Part shown: positions 17,348-26,402 of the stretch, piece by piece
How the letters are laid out: each line of letters begins with the position of its first letter
How positions within the stretch are numbered: position 1 is the stretch's first letter
NCBI GenBank assembly: GCA_036274155.1
Contig: DASUGH010000052.1
Location: forward strand, 1-64,000
Direction: 5' to 3'
DNA: 64,000 nucleotides
Origin: Gp6-AA40 sp036274155
GTDB lineage: Bacteria > Acidobacteriota > Vicinamibacteria > Vicinamibacterales > UBA2999
Notes under the pieces: model-generated
What the model was told of the DNA's origin: nothing
The model's database searches: none
The model's input: only the letters and a program-made list of their open reading frames with translations
Program-made: the position numbers and the translations under genes

Positions 17348-18076
17348 GTGACGATACGTGTCTTCGAGAATCCGGTGGAAGCCGCCGCGGCAGTCGCACA
17401 TCGTCTGATCGATGCGATCCGGGCGAAGCCGTCGCTCACCCTGGGATTGCCAGCCGGACGGACGCCGATTCCCGCATACGCGGAGCTTCGCCGATTGAAC
17501 CGGCAGGGCGCGATCAGTCTCGCTGGTACACGGACGTTCAACCTCGACGAGTTCGTGGGACTGCGGGCAGACGACCCGCGAAGCTTCCGCCATTTCATGG
17601 AGGCGAATCTCTTCGAGGGAACGGACCTGCCGCCTGCCAGCATCGAGTTCCTGGACGGAGCCGCCCACGACCTGGACGCAGAATGCCGCCGTTACGAAGC
17701 CGCCATCGCCGGCGCCGGAGGGATCGACCTTCAACTCGTCGGCATCGGTATCAACGGACACATCGGCTTCAACGAACCGGGCGACCGGCTGATGGCGGAT
17801 ACACATCGCGTCGACCTGCGCCCCGAGACGCGTCTCGCGAACATCGAGCAGTTCGGAGGCCGACTCGCCGCTGTGCCGCACCAGGCACTCACGATGGGGA
17901 TGGGAACCATCCTGAGAGCGAAGGCGATCGTGCTGGTGGCGACGGGGGAGTCGAAGGCGGAAGTGATCGCCCGCGCGGTGCGGGAACCGCTCACGACGCA
18001 CCTTCCCGCGTCGTTCCTGCAGACACACCGCAGCGTCGAGCTGTATCTCGATCGCGCGGCTGCGGCGGGCTTCTAG
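17348..18076 (+). CDS. nagB: Glucosamine-6-phosphate deaminase (NagB family)
   Basis: 242 residues. NagB/SugarP-isomerase motifs are present: SLTLGLPAGRTPIPAY (phosphate binding), TFNLDEFVGL, SFRHFMEANLF, and the active-site block GIGINGHIGFNEPG. It converts glucosamine 6-phosphate to fructose 6-phosphate and ammonia, feeding wall sugars into glycolysis. The start is GTG at 17348, preceded by GGAG four bases upstream and 10 bp after the kinase stop, so the two form an operon. No nagA deacetylase is visible nearby. It converges on murQ with only 6 bp between stops. Confidence 0.9.
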   Translation: MTIRVFENPVEAAAAVAHRLIDAIRAKPSLTLGLPAGRTPIPAYAELRRLNRQGAISLAGTRTFNLDEFVGLRADDPRSFRHFMEANLFEGTDLPPASIEFLDGAAHDLDAECRRYEAAIAGAGGIDLQLVGIGINGHIGFNEPGDRLMADTHRVDLRPETRLANIEQFGGRLAAVPHQALTMGMGTILRAKAIVLVATGESKAEVIARAVREPLTTHLPASFLQTHRSVELYLDRAAAAGF

Positions 18077-18082
18077 GATGAC

Positions 18083-19141
18083 CTACCGGCGGGCGGCTGG
18101 CAGGCGATCGGGACGCCGGGGCTCGTCGGAACGAGGAGTGTCTGAGCCTGCGGGCGACGCTATCTTGTGATGACTGCTGCCGTTGAGCGACGCCTCGGCG
18201 TGGCCCTGCAGCATTCCGCGCAGGCGTGGCTCGATGTCCTCGCCGAGCGCCTCACGCATCGAGTCATGGGCTTTCTTCAGCCGCGACAGCGATTTGATGT
18301 AGCTGAGGCCCGTCTTCTGCATCACAATCGCGGCCTTCACGTTCCACTGCGCCCGCTTGAGCAGACGGTCGGCGTCATCGTAGTCGAGACCGGTGACGAT
18401 GTTGACGATGCGGCGGGCCCGGTCCTTGAGCTTCTCGGAACCTGTCTGCACGTCCACCATCAGGTTGCCGTAGGTCTTGCCGATCCGGACCATGGCGGCC
18501 GTGGTCAGAATGTTCAACACCATCTTGGTGGCGGTCCCGGCCTTGAGTCGGGTCGAGCCGGCGATGACTTCGGCGCCGACGCCCGGCGCGATCGTCAGAT
18601 CGACGAACGTCTGCAGCTCCGTCCCCGGGTCGCAGGTCACGAAGATGACCCGCGCGCCAGCCTTGCGGGCGCGAGTGAGCGCGCCCCGGACGAACTGTGT
18701 CATCCCGCTGGCGGAGACGCCGATCACCACGTCCTTCTTCGTTGGCCGCAGCCTCGTGATGGCGCGCGCGCCCTCTTCGTAGTTGTCTTCGACACCCTCG
18801 CGCGCCGAGAAGATCGCGTCACGTCCGCCTGCCATCACCGCCTGTACAAGGTCCGGATCGGTGCTGAAGGTCGGCGGCATCTCCGCGGACTCGAGGATGC
18901 CAAGCCGGCCGCTGGTCCCGGCGCCGACGAACATCACCCGCCCGCCCTTGCGCAGCGCGCTGGAGAGCATCTCGACGCCGACGGCGATGCGTTCGCGCTC
19001 GCGGTGCACGGCGGCCAGCATCTTGCGGTCTTCGTTGAACATCAGGTCGACGATGTCGGCAGCCGAGAGCTTGTCGATTCCGAGCGTCGATGGATTGATG
19101 GCCTCGGTCGGCAGCGACTGCCACTTTGAACGTGCGGGCAT
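18083..19141 (-). CDS. murQ: N-acetylmuramic acid 6-phosphate etherase
   Basis: 352 residues of the MurQ SIS-domain family. Motifs: PTEAINPSTLGIDKLSAADI near the N-terminus, VGAGTSGRLGILESAEMPPT (the signature), SASGMTQFVRGAL, and GSTRLKAGTATKMVLNILTT. It cleaves the lactyl ether of MurNAc-6-phosphate to give GlcNAc-6-phosphate and D-lactate, linking wall breakdown to the kinase and deaminase genes next door. The C-terminal ~45 residues (after GEDIEPRLRGML) are a Pro/Ser/Arg-rich tail that looks disordered. It is divergent from the recombinase gene. Confidence 0.95.
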   Translation of the reverse strand: MPARSKWQSLPTEAINPSTLGIDKLSAADIVDLMFNEDRKMLAAVHRERERIAVGVEMLSSALRKGGRVMFVGAGTSGRLGILESAEMPPTFSTDPDLVQAVMAGGRDAIFSAREGVEDNYEEGARAITRLRPTKKDVVIGVSASGMTQFVRGALTRARKAGARVIFVTCDPGTELQTFVDLTIAPGVGAEVIAGSTRLKAGTATKMVLNILTTAAMVRIGKTYGNLMVDVQTGSEKLKDRARRIVNIVTGLDYDDADRLLKRAQWNVKAAIVMQKTGLSYIKSLSRLKKAHDSMREALGEDIEPRLRGMLQGHAEASLNGSSHHKIASPAGSDTPRSDEPRRPDRLPAARR

Positions 19142-19152
19142 ACGACTACAAT
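19125..19152 (+). promoter_or_regulatory. Possible sigma-70-type promoter of the Xer recombinase gene
   Basis: TTTGAA (19125-19130) and TACAAT (19147-19152) are separated by 16 bp and lie 20 bp before the ATG at 19173. They stand out in GC-rich surroundings. The -35 box overlaps the start of the divergent murQ coding region. Weak, pattern-based evidence only. Confidence 0.3.
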
Positions 19153-19172
19153 TCTAGTGGACCGCGCCAACG

Positions 19173-20078
19173 ATGAGAAACGCCCCGGGAGGTGCCCCGG
19201 TCGATGCCTTCCTCACCCACCTCGTGGTCGAGCGCCGGCTCGCCACGAACTCGGTCGAGAGCTACGCTCGCGATCTCAACCTGCTCGCGCAGTTCGCCGC
19301 AGGGCAGGGGAGCGGGATCGATGCGTTGTCGCGTCCGGCGCTCGAGGCCTTCGTTCGCGATCTCATGTCGGAGGGGCGTTCCCCCCGCTCGGTTGCCCGC
19401 GCGGTCGCCTGTTATCGGGGGTTCTACCGCTTCCTGCTGCGTGAGGGCAGGCTGAAGACGAGCCCGGCTGATGATCTCCGACCGCCGCGTGCGTGGAAGG
19501 TGCTGCCGCGGGCTCTGTCGGTCGAAGACGTCGACAAGCTCATCGCTCAGCCTGACACCACGACTCCGCGCGGCATGCGCGACCGGGCGCTCATCGAACT
19601 CCTGTACGCAACCGGAATGCGTGTGTCGGAGCTGATTTCGCTTCGCCCGGGCGACGTCAACCTCGAGGCCTCATACCTGACCTGCACCGGCAAGGGGTCG
19701 AAGCAGCGCATCGTCCCGATCGGCGACGAAGCTGCCGGCTGGGTCCATCGATACATTCGCGAGGCGCGGCCGGGGTTGCTCGGTCGGCGGAGCAGTCCCA
19801 GGTTGTTCGTCAACGCCCGCGGTGGCGGGCCCGGACTGACGCGGGTCGGATTCTGGAAAATCCTCAAGGTGTACGCGCGCCAGGCGGGCTTGACGCGGAC
19901 GCTCAGCCCGCACACGCTGCGCCACTCGTTTGCCACGCATCTGCTCGAGCGTGGCGCGGATCTTCGCGCCATCCAGATGATGCTCGGTCACGCTGATCTA
20001 TCGACAACACAGATTTACACGCATGTGCTCGAACAACGCATGCGCGCCATCTATGACCGTTTCCACCCGCGCGCCTGA
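19173..20078 (+). CDS. xerD: Site-specific tyrosine recombinase XerC/XerD
   Basis: 301 residues, the usual Xer length. An N-terminal SAM-like domain (VDAFLTHLVVERRLATNSVE) is followed by the catalytic domain: Arg in ATGMRVSELISL, Lys in TGKGSKQR, HxxR in HTLRHSFATHL, then LGHADLSTTQIYTHV with nucleophile Tyr282. It resolves chromosome dimers at dif. XerC versus XerD cannot be settled; the HLLERGADLRAIQMMLGH stretch is shared by both. It is a stand-alone gene with no neighbouring mobile element, which favours the housekeeping recombinase over a phage or integron integrase. Confidence 0.9.
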   Translation: MRNAPGGAPVDAFLTHLVVERRLATNSVESYARDLNLLAQFAAGQGSGIDALSRPALEAFVRDLMSEGRSPRSVARAVACYRGFYRFLLREGRLKTSPADDLRPPRAWKVLPRALSVEDVDKLIAQPDTTTPRGMRDRALIELLYATGMRVSELISLRPGDVNLEASYLTCTGKGSKQRIVPIGDEAAGWVHRYIREARPGLLGRRSSPRLFVNARGGGPGLTRVGFWKILKVYARQAGLTRTLSPHTLRHSFATHLLERGADLRAIQMMLGHADLSTTQIYTHVLEQRMRAIYDRFHPRA

Positions 20079-20157
20079 ATGACTGTCGGCAGAAGCAAGC
20101 TGCAACGGGAAGACGACCACTCTGGAGCCGACGTGACGTCAGCAAGGCTGCTCGGCC

Positions 20158-21864
20158 GTGCGTAAGCGTATCGTCATCGCGGCGATCGCCTCGGCGGCCG
20201 TGGTCACGACGATCGTGATGCTACCGCCTCGGTCGGTCTCGCTGCCGTCAGCGGGTGACATTCCCGAGCCCGTCCGAGGCGTCGTCCACGTGCATACCGT
20301 CCGCTCAGACGGCTCGGGCACTCTCGAGGAGATTGCGGCGGCGGCCGCCCGCGCCGGACTGAAATTCGTGATCCTGACCGACCACGGCGACGGTACTCGC
20401 GAGCCCGAACCGCCGGCATATCGTCACGGCGTGCTCTGCATCGACGCCGTCGAGGTCACGACGTTCGCGGGGCACCTGGTGGCGCTGGGCCTCGCAAGCG
20501 CGGCTCCGTACCCACTGGGGGGCGAGCCGCGCGATGTCGTCGAGGACGTCGAAAGGCTTGGCGGGATGTCCATTGCCGCGCACCCCGTGTCGGAAAAGGC
20601 CGCCCTGCGCTGGAACGGCTGGACCGCCCAGACAGACGGTCTCGAATGGCTGAACGCGGACAGCGAATGGCGCAACGAGCACGTCGCGTCGATCGCGCGC
20701 GCGTTCATCACGTATCCCTGGCGCCAATCCGAGACGCTGGCGGCGTTGCTCCAGCGACCCGCCGAGGCGCTCAGCGCCTGGGACAACCTGACGCGCGAGC
20801 GGCGTGTGGTTGCGCTTGCGGCCGTGGACGCTCACGCCAATCTCGGTCTGATGTCGCTGTCGCGTTCCGACGCCAACCGCTCGTCGATCGCGCTCCCCGG
20901 GTACGAGCACATCTTCCGCACGTTCTCGGTCGCGCTTCCACAGATCCAGCTGACTGGCGACGCGATGATGGATGCCGGGGCCGTCGTGCGCGAAATTCGC
21001 AGCGGCCATGTCTATTCATCGATCGATGCGCTCGCATCACCGGCGCGCATGACGTTCACGGCGTCGAGCGGCGGCAGATTGGCGAGCCCGGGAGACGAGC
21101 TGCCACTCGGCGGCAGCGTGGCGATTCGCGCGCAGACAACTGCGCCAAGAGGTTCGCGCACGACGCTATTGGCCAACGGCCGGCCGGTGAAGTCGAGCGA
21201 TGATGCCACGCTGACGTACGAGGCTCCTGCCGAGCGGGCCGCGTATCGGCTCGAAGTCCGTATTCCGGGTACGAAGCCGGACGAGGCCGCCGTGCCGTGG
21301 CTGCTGTCGAACCCGATCTATGTCGGCGGGTTCGAGACAGTCGTCCCGCCGCCATGGCAGCCGCGCCACACGCTCGTTCGATACGCCGATGGGCCGCCTC
21401 TGTCGAAAGATGGATGGGGAATCGAGAAGAACGGAGAGTCGCAGGCCCTGCTCGACCACGTGAAGGATCCCGTCAAGGGGGGGACACGGCTGCTGCTGCG
21501 CTACGCGCTGAGCGGCTCGACAGCTGGCGATGCCTGGATCGGCCTCGGTATGCGCAGCGGGACGCATCTCGCTGAATACGATCGCGTCATGTTCACGGCG
21601 CGGGCCGAACAACCGATGCGGCTCTGGGTTCAGCTCTGGCGGCCGACGCCGACCGGCAATCAGTACTGGCGCCGGTCGGTGTATCTCGATCCCACTGACC
21701 GCGAGATCTCGGTGCGGTTCGACGATTTGCGCCCAGTGGACGACGCGAGCGAGACGCCGCCCCTCACCGAGGTCCAGTCGATCATGTTCGTCGTCGATCG
21801 AACACACACGCCGCTTGGCCGAAGCGGGAAGTTATGGATCGACAACATCCGGTACGCGCGTTAG
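20158..21864 (+). CDS. PHP-domain metallohydrolase with N-terminal membrane anchor or signal
   Basis: 568 residues. A basic N-terminus and hydrophobic helix (about 5-22) suggest a signal peptide or anchor, so the enzyme is probably periplasmic. The PHP domain follows at about 40-300: VHVHTVRSDGSGT, ILTDHGDG, an acidic metal site around IDAVEVTTFAGHL, and SIAAHPVSEKAAL. PHP enzymes of the CehA/McbA type are metal-dependent phosphoesterases or hydrolases. The C-terminal half (300-568) is beta-rich, with a carbohydrate-binding-like or bacterial Ig-like section (GSVAIRAQTTAPRGSRTTLL) and a jelly-roll-like end. The substrate is unknown. The start is GTG at 20158. It converges on lptFG with 6 bp between. 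Confidence 0.8.
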   Translation: MRKRIVIAAIASAAVVTTIVMLPPRSVSLPSAGDIPEPVRGVVHVHTVRSDGSGTLEEIAAAAARAGLKFVILTDHGDGTREPEPPAYRHGVLCIDAVEVTTFAGHLVALGLASAAPYPLGGEPRDVVEDVERLGGMSIAAHPVSEKAALRWNGWTAQTDGLEWLNADSEWRNEHVASIARAFITYPWRQSETLAALLQRPAEALSAWDNLTRERRVVALAAVDAHANLGLMSLSRSDANRSSIALPGYEHIFRTFSVALPQIQLTGDAMMDAGAVVREIRSGHVYSSIDALASPARMTFTASSGGRLASPGDELPLGGSVAIRAQTTAPRGSRTTLLANGRPVKSSDDATLTYEAPAERAAYRLEVRIPGTKPDEAAVPWLLSNPIYVGGFETVVPPPWQPRHTLVRYADGPPLSKDGWGIEKNGESQALLDHVKDPVKGGTRLLLRYALSGSTAGDAWIGLGMRSGTHLAEYDRVMFTARAEQPMRLWVQLWRPTPTGNQYWRRSVYLDPTDREISVRFDDLRPVDDASETPPLTEVQSIMFVVDRTHTPLGRSGKLWIDNIRYAR

Positions 21865-21870
21865 CCCTCC

Positions 21871-24156
21871 TCAAGTCCTGACCGTCAATGTCAGGTACGC
21901 GGCTCCGGCACCGAACAACAGGTTAGGAGCCCAGGCGGCGAGCGTGGGCGCCATCAGCCCTCCCGCGCCGAGCGCGGCTGAGATGTTGATCGTCCCCCAG
22001 TAGACGAGGGCAATCCCGATTCCGACAGCGATGCCGGCCATCGTGCCGCTGCGGCCCATGGTCGTGGCAAACGGAATGGCGATCAGCGTCATGATCAGAC
22101 AGACGAACGGATAGGCCAGCTTCCTGGCAACCCCGACCTCGTATTCGAGGACATCGAAGCCCGCTATCCGCAGCCGCTCGGTGTGGCTACGCAGCTCTGC
22201 GTAGCTCATGAAGCGGGCGTCCGGCGGCGCCTGCGCAAAGTACGAGACAGGCTCCAGTCTCTTCGGCGTCGCCTCGAACGCCTCGAAGTGCTGGACGCCG
22301 TCATCGTGACCGAAGGTTCGCGTCCAGCCGTCCTCGAGCCGCCAGGTGGCGTCGGACGCCTGATCGCTGCCGCCAAGGTAGGTCGCGCTCTTCGCAAACG
22401 TGCGTCTGGTCAGGCGCGACATATCGCTGCTGAACTCGTAGATGCCGATCTGCTCGAAGCGGCGGCGTTGCGGATCGTAGCCACCGATGTTGTACATGGT
22501 GCCGTCCCGCCCGAGCAGCCACGGCTCGGCGAGCGGCTGCAGTCGCGTTGTGCCTTTCATCAGATCCTTGCGCTCCTCAGCATGACGGTTCGCAGGACCG
22601 AGAATCGTCGCATCCAGTGCGAACAGTCCGGCGCCGACGATCGAGGCGAACACGACAATGGGGAAAGCCGTGCGATAGAGACTGACACCGCACGCCTTCA
22701 TCACGATGAGCTCGCTGTTCCTCGTCAGCATGCCCACGGTCACGAGCGTGGCGATCAGCACCGCGATCGGCAGCGTGTAGTACGCGAACTGCGCGGTCGC
22801 GTACCAGAAGTATTCGACGAGCGTGAACCACGGTGCCTTGCCCTTGAACAGCTTGTCCGAGAGATCTACGAACGTGGAGATGTAGATGACCGCCATCGCC
22901 GCGCCGGCGGAGAGCGCCAGCATCCTCAGGAACGTGGCGCTGACGTAGCGGTCGAGAAGGCGGGCGACGGAGGAAACGCTGCCCGAGATGCGTCGACTCG
23001 ACCTCTCTCTGCCGACGAACAAACGGCGAATGTCCGCCGGCACCGGCACTGCGATCGGCTGGTCCGCAATACGGTTGCGCCACGCAAACAGGACGACGGC
23101 GGCGGCGCCGAGCAGCATGTTCGGCAACCAGACCGCCAGCCACGGAGGAACGTAGCCCCCTTTTGTCATCTGGGGGAACAGGTACATCGGGATGTAATAC
23201 GCGAACACGACGACCAGGCCGAACCCGAAGCTGCCCATCGCGCCGCCTTTGTGGTTGGTCGCGCCGAGCGCCAGACCGATCACGCCGAAGACGAGGCAGG
23301 CCACCGGGATCGCGAACTTGCGATGGATGGCCATCCACTGGTTGTGGGTCGATGTGCCTTCGGACTCGTGCTGCGCGATCCGCGCGCGAAGTTCGGCGAC
23401 GGTCATCTCGTTGTCGCCCTTGAGCGGGCCGCCGCTTGGGAACACCGTGGCGGGGTCTACCCGCAGTCGGAACTCGCGGAAGCGGGATACCTGGTACTCC
23501 TCCGCGTCAGGTGTGTGCTGGGTGCCGTCCTCGAGCACGACCTCCACCGTTCTCGCCGGCCGATCGATGAGCACTCGTCCGCGCTGCGCCAGATACGCCG
23601 CCGTCGGACGGCCGGGACGGGTGTCGGCGACGAACACGCCGTCCCATCCGACACCGGATACCGGAACGCCACGCACGTAGAGCATCAGACCGGGGAAGTC
23701 CTTGAAGAAGACCCGCGGCCTGACCTCGCCTTCGGCTCTCTCGGCGATAACGGAGAAGGTCACTTCGCGAAACGTCTGGTTGCTGGCCGGAACGGCCACG
23801 AGCATGACGTACGAGGTTGCCGCCCACCCCGCGAGCGACACGAGTGCAACCGGGAAGAGCAGTCGCTTCAAACTGACGCCGCACGCCTGCATCGCCACGA
23901 ACTCGCGGTCACCGGACAGTCGTCCAAACGCGACGAGCAGCCCCAGCAGCAGTGACATCGGGATGCTCAGCGCGAGCGCCTGTGGAATCAGGGTGGCGAG
24001 CACCGTCGCGAGCACGCGTAACGACACCCCTTTTGCAACGAGCGGCTCGACGTACTCGCGGAGCGCCTCGATAATGAACACGAAGGTGAACACGCACAGG
24101 CCGATGCCGAACGGCATCAGCACCTGACGGATCACATAGCGGTCGATGATTCGCAT
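21871..24156 (-). CDS. lptFG: Fused LptF-LptG lipopolysaccharide export permease
   Basis: 761 residues containing two YjgP/YjgQ (LptF/G) permease halves in one chain. The first half begins MRIIDRYVIRQVLMPFGIGL and includes FGRLSGDREFVAMQACGVSL. After a linker near residues 385-400 the second begins LLDRYVSATFLRMLALSAG and repeats the signature as MLTRNSELIVMKACGVSL. Each half has three N-terminal and three C-terminal membrane helices flanking a periplasmic beta-jellyroll, so about 12 helices in all. Escherichia coli encodes LptF and LptG separately at about 360 residues each, and the length here equals their sum. It would work with LptB and the LptC-LptA protein encoded at 44.5-47.4 kb to move LPS from inner to outer membrane. 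It diverges from the GH57 gene with 44 bp between. Confidence 0.93.
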   Translation of the reverse strand: MRIIDRYVIRQVLMPFGIGLCVFTFVFIIEALREYVEPLVAKGVSLRVLATVLATLIPQALALSIPMSLLLGLLVAFGRLSGDREFVAMQACGVSLKRLLFPVALVSLAGWAATSYVMLVAVPASNQTFREVTFSVIAERAEGEVRPRVFFKDFPGLMLYVRGVPVSGVGWDGVFVADTRPGRPTAAYLAQRGRVLIDRPARTVEVVLEDGTQHTPDAEEYQVSRFREFRLRVDPATVFPSGGPLKGDNEMTVAELRARIAQHESEGTSTHNQWMAIHRKFAIPVACLVFGVIGLALGATNHKGGAMGSFGFGLVVVFAYYIPMYLFPQMTKGGYVPPWLAVWLPNMLLGAAAVVLFAWRNRIADQPIAVPVPADIRRLFVGRERSSRRISGSVSSVARLLDRYVSATFLRMLALSAGAAMAVIYISTFVDLSDKLFKGKAPWFTLVEYFWYATAQFAYYTLPIAVLIATLVTVGMLTRNSELIVMKACGVSLYRTAFPIVVFASIVGAGLFALDATILGPANRHAEERKDLMKGTTRLQPLAEPWLLGRDGTMYNIGGYDPQRRRFEQIGIYEFSSDMSRLTRRTFAKSATYLGGSDQASDATWRLEDGWTRTFGHDDGVQHFEAFEATPKRLEPVSYFAQAPPDARFMSYAELRSHTERLRIAGFDVLEYEVGVARKLAYPFVCLIMTLIAIPFATTMGRSGTMAGIAVGIGIALVYWGTINISAALGAGGLMAPTLAAWAPNLLFGAGAAYLTLTVRT

Positions 24157-24200
24157 GCGGCTGCGGTGCGCGGCCCTGACGTTCGAGGTCTCAGCTGATT

Positions 24201-26402
24201 ATGACGCGCGTGGCGCTGCTCTGGCACATGCATCAGCCGTTCTACCAGGACCTCGTCACCGGCGAGCACATCCTGCCGTGGGTCCGGCTGCACGCCATCA
24301 AGGACTACTGGGGCATGGTGGCGCTGCTGCGCGAGTTCCCAGACGTCCGCGTCACGTTCAACCTCGTGCCGTCGATGCTCGTGCAGATCGACGCCTTCGC
24401 TCGCGGCGAGGCTCGCGACCGGCACCTCGAGATCGGGCTCACCCCGGCCGATCGGCTGACCGACGACGAGCGGGCGTTCTGCGTCGAGCAGTTCTTTCAT
24501 GCGCATCGGCCGCGGATGATCGATCCCTACCCGCGTTACGCTGAGCTGCTGGCGCTGCGCGGGGACGGCACCAGGGGCGCCGAAGCGCGCGCCCGTGCCG
24601 CTCAGTTCTCGGTGGACGACCTGAGGGACCTGCAGGTCTGGCACAAGCTGGCCTGGATCGATGCCTACTATTTCGACCGCGACGTGCGCACCCGATCGCT
24701 GGTCGAGAAGGGAAGGCAGTTCACCGAGGACGACAAGTCGCTGCTGCGGACGATCGAGCTCGAGATTCTCCGCAGCGTCGTGCCCGAGTATCGCGACGCG
24801 GCGGCCCGAGGACAGGTCGAGCTGGCAACCTCGCCGTTCTATCACCCGATCCTGCCGCTGCTGTGTGACAGCAACGTCTTCCTGCGGACACATCCCGATT
24901 CGCGAATGCCGCGTGAGCGCTTTGCCCATCCCGAAGACGCGCTCGAACAGCTGACGCGCGCGGTGGCCCTCCACGAGCAGCTGTTCGGCGAGCGCCCGCG
25001 CGGACTGTGGCCATCCGAGGGAGCCGTCTCCGACGCCATGGTTCCCCTGGTTGCCCGTGCCGGGTTCGAGTGGATGGCCACTGACGAGGAGATCCTGTCC
25101 CGGACCCTCGGCCAGCGATTGACGAGAGACGGTCACGGCCATGTCGAGCAACCTCACGCCCTGTATCGGGCGTATCGGGTCGGCACACCTGGTCAGGAGG
25201 TGGCCTGCGGCTTTCGCGATCACACCTTGTCCGACCTGATCGGCTTCACCTATGCGTCCTGGCCGCCGGTGGCGGCCGCGGAGGACTTCGTGGGGCGGCT
25301 CGAAGAGGCGGGCCGCCGTTGCGCGCAATCCGGCGGGGAAGCGGCGACCATCTTCGTCATCCTCGACGGAGAGAACGCGTGGGAGCACTACGACGGCCAG
25401 GGACGGCCCTTCCTGCGGGCCGTGTACTCCCGTCTGGCGGCGAGCCGCCAGCTGCGGACGGTGACGATGAGCGAGGCGTGCGCCGGTGCCCGCGAGCGGC
25501 TGCCGTCCATCTTCCCTGGCTCGTGGATCAACGGCGACTTCTACATCTGGATCGGTCACGCCGACGACCACCGTGCCTGGGGACAGCTGGCGGAGGCGCG
25601 CCGCGCGCTCGAATCGCCGCCGCCCGGGGTGACGGCGGCGGCCATGGCGCGGGCGTGGGAAGAGCTGCTGATTGCCGAGGGCAGCGACTGGTTCTGGTGG
25701 TACGGCGACGACCATTCCTCCGACCATGACATGGAATTCGACGACCTCTTCCGGCGCCACGTCCAGAACGTCTACCGCGCCCTCGACAAGCCGGTTCCCG
25801 AAGAGCTGTTCGTCACCAACATCAGCACCATCCCGCCCGAGGTCCAGATCGACCGCCCGACCGGGTTCATTCAGCCGGTACTGGACGGCGAAGTGACGAG
25901 CTACTTCGAATGGGTGGGTGCCGGCTCGGTGGAGGACGCGCCCGCGGTCGGGACGATGCACCAGGTTGCCGCCGCCGAGGCCCATCTCACCGTCGTCGAA
26001 TTCGGATTCGACCTCGAGCACCTGTTCGTCCGCGTGACCGCAACAGTACCGGTCGATGACCTGCTGTCGGAAGGGCTCTCGATCAGCGTGAACTTCCTGG
26101 CGCCGGCAGGCGTCCGGGTCCTCGTCCGGAAGGCGTCAGGGGCGTTGCAGACCCCGATGCTGGTGCGTCACCCGGCGGGCGGAACCGACGTGCGGGAGTG
26201 CCCGGGCATCGCTGCCGGGTCGGGACGTCTGCTGGAGGTTCAGATCCCGTTCCGGTGTCTCGGGCTGAAGCCGCGGGCGCCGATGGCGTTCCTGGTGGGG
26301 CTGAACCGCGGACCCGTGGAAGTTGAGCACCATCCGCGGCTCCGGGCCATCGAGCTGAGCGTTCCCGACGCGCAGTTCGCGGCGTCGAACTGGACCGCCT
26401 GA
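24201..26402 (+). CDS. Glycoside hydrolase family 57 protein
   Basis: 733 residues. The GH57 hallmark regions are present: HMHQPFYQD at the N-terminus, VTFNLVPSML, LPLLCDSNVFLR, GLWPSEGAVSDAM with the predicted nucleophile Glu273, and GFRDHTLSDLIGF with the predicted acid/base Asp340. The (beta/alpha)7 barrel and following helical domain cover roughly residues 1-480, including WINGDFYIWIGHADDHRAW. The C-terminal ~200 residues (EVTSYFEWVGAGSVEDA onward) form a beta-sandwich-like module. GH57 enzymes act on alpha-glucans (amylase, branching enzyme, 4-alpha-glucanotransferase). No signal peptide is visible, so a role in intracellular glycogen or maltodextrin metabolism is likely. Exact activity is not determinable. 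Confidence 0.9.
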   Translation: MTRVALLWHMHQPFYQDLVTGEHILPWVRLHAIKDYWGMVALLREFPDVRVTFNLVPSMLVQIDAFARGEARDRHLEIGLTPADRLTDDERAFCVEQFFHAHRPRMIDPYPRYAELLALRGDGTRGAEARARAAQFSVDDLRDLQVWHKLAWIDAYYFDRDVRTRSLVEKGRQFTEDDKSLLRTIELEILRSVVPEYRDAAARGQVELATSPFYHPILPLLCDSNVFLRTHPDSRMPRERFAHPEDALEQLTRAVALHEQLFGERPRGLWPSEGAVSDAMVPLVARAGFEWMATDEEILSRTLGQRLTRDGHGHVEQPHALYRAYRVGTPGQEVACGFRDHTLSDLIGFTYASWPPVAAAEDFVGRLEEAGRRCAQSGGEAATIFVILDGENAWEHYDGQGRPFLRAVYSRLAASRQLRTVTMSEACAGARERLPSIFPGSWINGDFYIWIGHADDHRAWGQLAEARRALESPPPGVTAAAMARAWEELLIAEGSDWFWWYGDDHSSDHDMEFDDLFRRHVQNVYRALDKPVPEELFVTNISTIPPEVQIDRPTGFIQPVLDGEVTSYFEWVGAGSVEDAPAVGTMHQVAAAEAHLTVVEFGFDLEHLFVRVTATVPVDDLLSEGLSISVNFLAPAGVRVLVRKASGALQTPMLVRHPAGGTDVRECPGIAAGSGRLLEVQIPFRCLGLKPRAPMAFLVGLNRGPVEVEHHPRLRAIELSVPDAQFAASNWTA

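Noticed and set aside
22183..23955. 590-codon open frame antisense to lptFG
   Set aside because: Shadow frame with His/Arg/Asp-rich product lacking motifs.
24132..26021. 629-codon open frame antisense to the GH57 gene
   Set aside because: The plus strand carries all GH57 motifs; the antisense product has none.
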